Source: Streptomyces umbrinus
GTDB taxonomy: Bacteria; Actinomycetota; Actinomycetes; Streptomycetales; Streptomycetaceae
NCBI RefSeq assembly: GCF_030817415.1
Contig: NZ_JAUSZI010000002.1
Location: forward strand, 5,518,001 to 5,582,000
DNA length: 64,000 nt
Direction of reading: 5' to 3'
Shown here: one piece after another, positions 62,308-64,000 of the stretch
How positions within the stretch are numbered: position 1 is the stretch's first letter
How the letters are laid out: every line of letters starts with the position of its first letter
Notes under the pieces: model-generated
What the model was told of the DNA's origin: nothing
Seen by the model: only the letters and a program-made list of their open reading frames with translations
Database searches by the model: none
Program-made: the position numbers and the translations under genes

Positions 62308-63536
62308 TGACCACTGAGCGCATCGCCCCTTCAGGGGCGCGGGGCGAGACATCATGCGGCTCCGCCGCGTGTGCGCGACCAGCCCCCACCGACCCGCACG
62401 TGGTGGTCATCGCCGGTGCCAACGTCGTACTCCCCACCGGGACGGTGCCCGGCGGCCGCGTCATCGTCGAGGGCACGCGGATCGCCGGGAGCGCTCCCGT
62501 GGGCGCTCCGACGGTGGACCTGCGAAACCACTGGGTGGTCCCGGGTTTCGTCGACATGCACAACCACGGCGGCGGCGGAGCCTCCTTCACCTCGGGCACG
62601 GTCGAGGAGATCCTCAAGGGCATCCACACCCACCGCCTGCACGGCACGACGACTCTCGTCGCCTCCACCGTCACCGGCGACATGGACGGCCTCGCCCAGC
62701 GCGCCGGGCTCCTCTCCGAGCTGGCCGAGCAGGGCGACCTCGCGGGCATCCACTTCGAGGGCCCGTTCATCTCCCCGTGCCGCAAGGGCGCCCACTCCGA
62801 GGAGCTGCTGCGCGACCCGGACCCGGCGGAGGTCCGCAAGCTGATCGACGCGGCCCGCGGCCGGGCCAGCATGGTCACGCTCGCCACCGAACTTCCGGGC
62901 GGCATCGACTCCGTACGCCTCCTCGCCGAGCACGGCGTCATCGCGGCGATCGGCCACACGGACGCGACGTACGAGCAGACGGTGGAGGCCATCGACGCGG
63001 GCGCGACCGTGGCGACGCACCTCTTCAACGCGATGCCCACGCTCGGGCACCGCTCCCCCGGTCCGATCGCCGCCCTCCTCGAGGACGAGCGGATCACGGT
63101 CGAGCTGATCAACGACGGTGTCCATCTGCACCCGGCCTCCCTCCAGCTGGCGTTCCATCACGCGGGCGGCGACCGAGTGGCGTTCATCACGGACGCGATG
63201 GACGCGGCGGGCTTCGGAGACGGGCGGTACATGCTCGGCCCGCTGGAGGTCGAGGTCAGCGAGGGTGTGGCGCGGCTCGTGGAGGGCGGTTCGATCGCGG
63301 GCTCCACGCTCACGCTGGACCGGGCCTTCAAGCGGGCGGTGACCGTGGACCGGCTGCCGATCGAGGACGTCGTCGCGGCCATCGCGGCCAATCCGGCCAG
63401 GTCACTGGGCCTGTACGACCGGGTGGGCTCGCTGGAGCCGGGCAAGGACGCGGACCTGGTGGTACTGGACGCCGACTTCGAGCTCAAGGGCGTGATGCGG
63501 CGGGGCGAATGGGTGGTGGATCCCCAACTGGGGTGA
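62307..63536 (+). CDS. nagA: N-acetylglucosamine-6-phosphate deacetylase with repeat-derived N-terminal insert
   Basis: A 409-residue amidohydrolase that deacetylates GlcNAc-6-P to GlcN-6-P. The ATG at 62307 overlaps the nagK stop and follows CGGAGGT. Metal and catalytic residues are GFVDMHNH (His 85, His 87), IHFEGPFIS (Glu), AIGHTDATYEQ (His), THLFNAM and FITDAMDAAG (catalytic Asp). Residues about 7-31 (APSGARGETSCGS, then AACARPAPTDPH) are translated from an in-frame long-form REP-like element; the normal domain begins at VVVIAGANVVLPTG. The enzyme core is complete, so it should be active. Confidence 0.9.
   Translation: MTTERIAPSGARGETSCGSAACARPAPTDPHVVVIAGANVVLPTGTVPGGRVIVEGTRIAGSAPVGAPTVDLRNHWVVPGFVDMHNHGGGGASFTSGTVEEILKGIHTHRLHGTTTLVASTVTGDMDGLAQRAGLLSELAEQGDLAGIHFEGPFISPCRKGAHSEELLRDPDPAEVRKLIDAARGRASMVTLATELPGGIDSVRLLAEHGVIAAIGHTDATYEQTVEAIDAGATVATHLFNAMPTLGHRSPGPIAALLEDERITVELINDGVHLHPASLQLAFHHAGGDRVAFITDAMDAAGFGDGRYMLGPLEVEVSEGVARLVEGGSIAGSTLTLDRAFKRAVTVDRLPIEDVVAAIAANPARSLGLYDRVGSLEPGKDADLVVLDADFELKGVMRRGEWVVDPQLG
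62325..62398 (+). repeat. Long-form REP-like element inside nagA
   Basis: CCCCTTCAGGGGCGCGGGGC, then GAGACATCATGCGGCTCCGC, then CGCGTGTGCGCGACCAGCC and a CCACC tail. It matches the reverse complement of the intergenic element at 14249-14343 closely. The frame stays open through it. Confidence 0.8.
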
Positions 63537-63555
63537 TTCACACCCGTGTTGCCGT

Positions 63556-63591
63556 ACGGCGGTCGGCCCTCGGGACTGGGCCGACCGCCGT
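63556..63591 (+). terminator. Terminator of the nagKA operon
   Basis: Perfect 14-bp arms (ACGGCGGTCGGCCC and its complement) with an 8-nt loop, followed by TCCCTTT, 20 bp past the nagA stop. Confidence 0.85.
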
Positions 63592-63680
63592 TCCCTTTGG
63601 CATGATCGGGCCTCCGGAACAACCGGCAAGCGCGTTCCACGCGTCTACGTGATGAATCTCTTCGAGGGAGGCCGGCCCAG

Positions 63681-64000
63681 GTGATCCTCACGGTCACGCT
63701 GAACACCGCTCTCGACATCACCTATCGCGTACGGGGGCTGCGACCGCACACCTCGCACCGCGTCACCGAGGTGATCGAGCGGCCGGGCGGAAAGGGCCTG
63801 AACGTGGCCCGGGTGCTCGCGGCCCTCGGCCACGAGGTGACCGTGACGGGCTTCGTGGGCGGCGCCACCGGGCGGGCCCTGCGGGAGCAGCTCGCGGACA
63901 CGCCGGATGTCGTCGACGCGCTGGTCCCGGTGAGCGGCTCGACCCGTCGCACGATCGCGGTGGCCGACACGGCGACCGGTGACACGACTCAACTCAACGA
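63681..64000 (+). CDS. PfkB-family sugar kinase, truncated by window end
   Basis: The first 106 residues of a ribokinase/PfkB-family kinase. The GTG at 63681 follows GGGAGG. It has VILTVTLNTALDITYRV and the first PfkB signature GGKGLNVARVLAALG (about residues 37-51), as in 1-phosphofructokinase and tagatose-6-phosphate kinase. The C-terminal catalytic motif lies beyond the window, so the substrate cannot be decided. It is 144 bp after nagA, behind a strong terminator. Confidence 0.8.
   Translation, partial: MILTVTLNTALDITYRVRGLRPHTSHRVTEVIERPGGKGLNVARVLAALGHEVTVTGFVGGATGRALREQLADTPDVVDALVPVSGSTRRTIAVADTATGDTTQLN

Overview
This 64 kb window is chromosomal core DNA from a Streptomyces or very close relative. 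The base composition is about 70% G+C, coding frames have very GC-rich third positions, GTG and TTG starts are common, and the gene content is typical of the genus: futalosine menaquinone genes, XPB-type helicase, HelD, GroEL2 with CIRCE elements, mycothiol-type enzymes, WhiJ-like XRE/DUF397 pair, and nagKA with a DasR-type box. As far as I remember, the order from mqnBD through murQ, groEL2, metM/thrC, otsAB and nagKA follows the S. coelicolor SCO43xx-SCO42xx neighbourhood. I see no integrase, transposase pair, prophage, tRNA, rRNA or CRISPR array.

Layout. 0-5.3 kb: DUF2530 protein, CtpE-like P-type ATPase, two paralogous secreted proteins with the same promoter. 5.5-15.9 kb: sacsin-type ATPase, DUF3027, MFS transporter, DUF2771 lipoprotein, mqnB-mqnD, a long cold-shock protein, HAD phosphatase. 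16-20 kb: FecCD-type siderophore importer without a binding protein. 20.3-29.7 kb: XPB partner protein, two tiny secreted peptides, a UPF0114-IstB fusion, XPB helicase, HelD. 29.7-37.5 kb: CutC, small enzymes, drug efflux, RpiR regulator and MurQ. 37.6-43.2 kb: an alpha/beta hydrolase, a MarR regulator, azoreductase and nitroreductase, DUF899 and kinase-like proteins. 43.2-46.9 kb: the most accessory part, with a WhiJ-type cluster, a winged-helix protein and a Uma2 nuclease. 46.9-53.6 kb: old yellow enzyme, secreted phospholipase D-like protein, groEL2, cspA. 53.6-64 kb: metM-metO under a SAM-I riboswitch, gpgS, otsA, otsB, a sugar-binding lipoprotein, nagK-nagA and a truncated pfkB kinase.

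How the genes fit together. Amino-sugar and wall recycling recurs: RpiR-MurQ (MurNAc-6-P), a sugar-binding lipoprotein divergent from nagK-nagA with a DasR-type box, and the same type of box in front of cutC. Sulfur metabolism is marked by a threonine synthase homologue plus a sulfur-carrier protein behind a SAM-I riboswitch; this fits the protein-thiocarboxylate route to homocysteine (MetM/MetO) better than threonine synthesis.

The strongest non-gene signal is a family of intergenic repeats with the core AGGGGCGCGGGGAACTGCGC. It occurs in more than twenty copies, in both orientations and in short and long forms. It supplies stop codons to at least two genes, and one long-form copy lies in frame inside the N-terminus of nagA. 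Other points of interest are the UPF0114-IstB fusion, paired operators around oxidoreductase genes, a frameshifted gene, and an internal duplication in the Uma2 nuclease.
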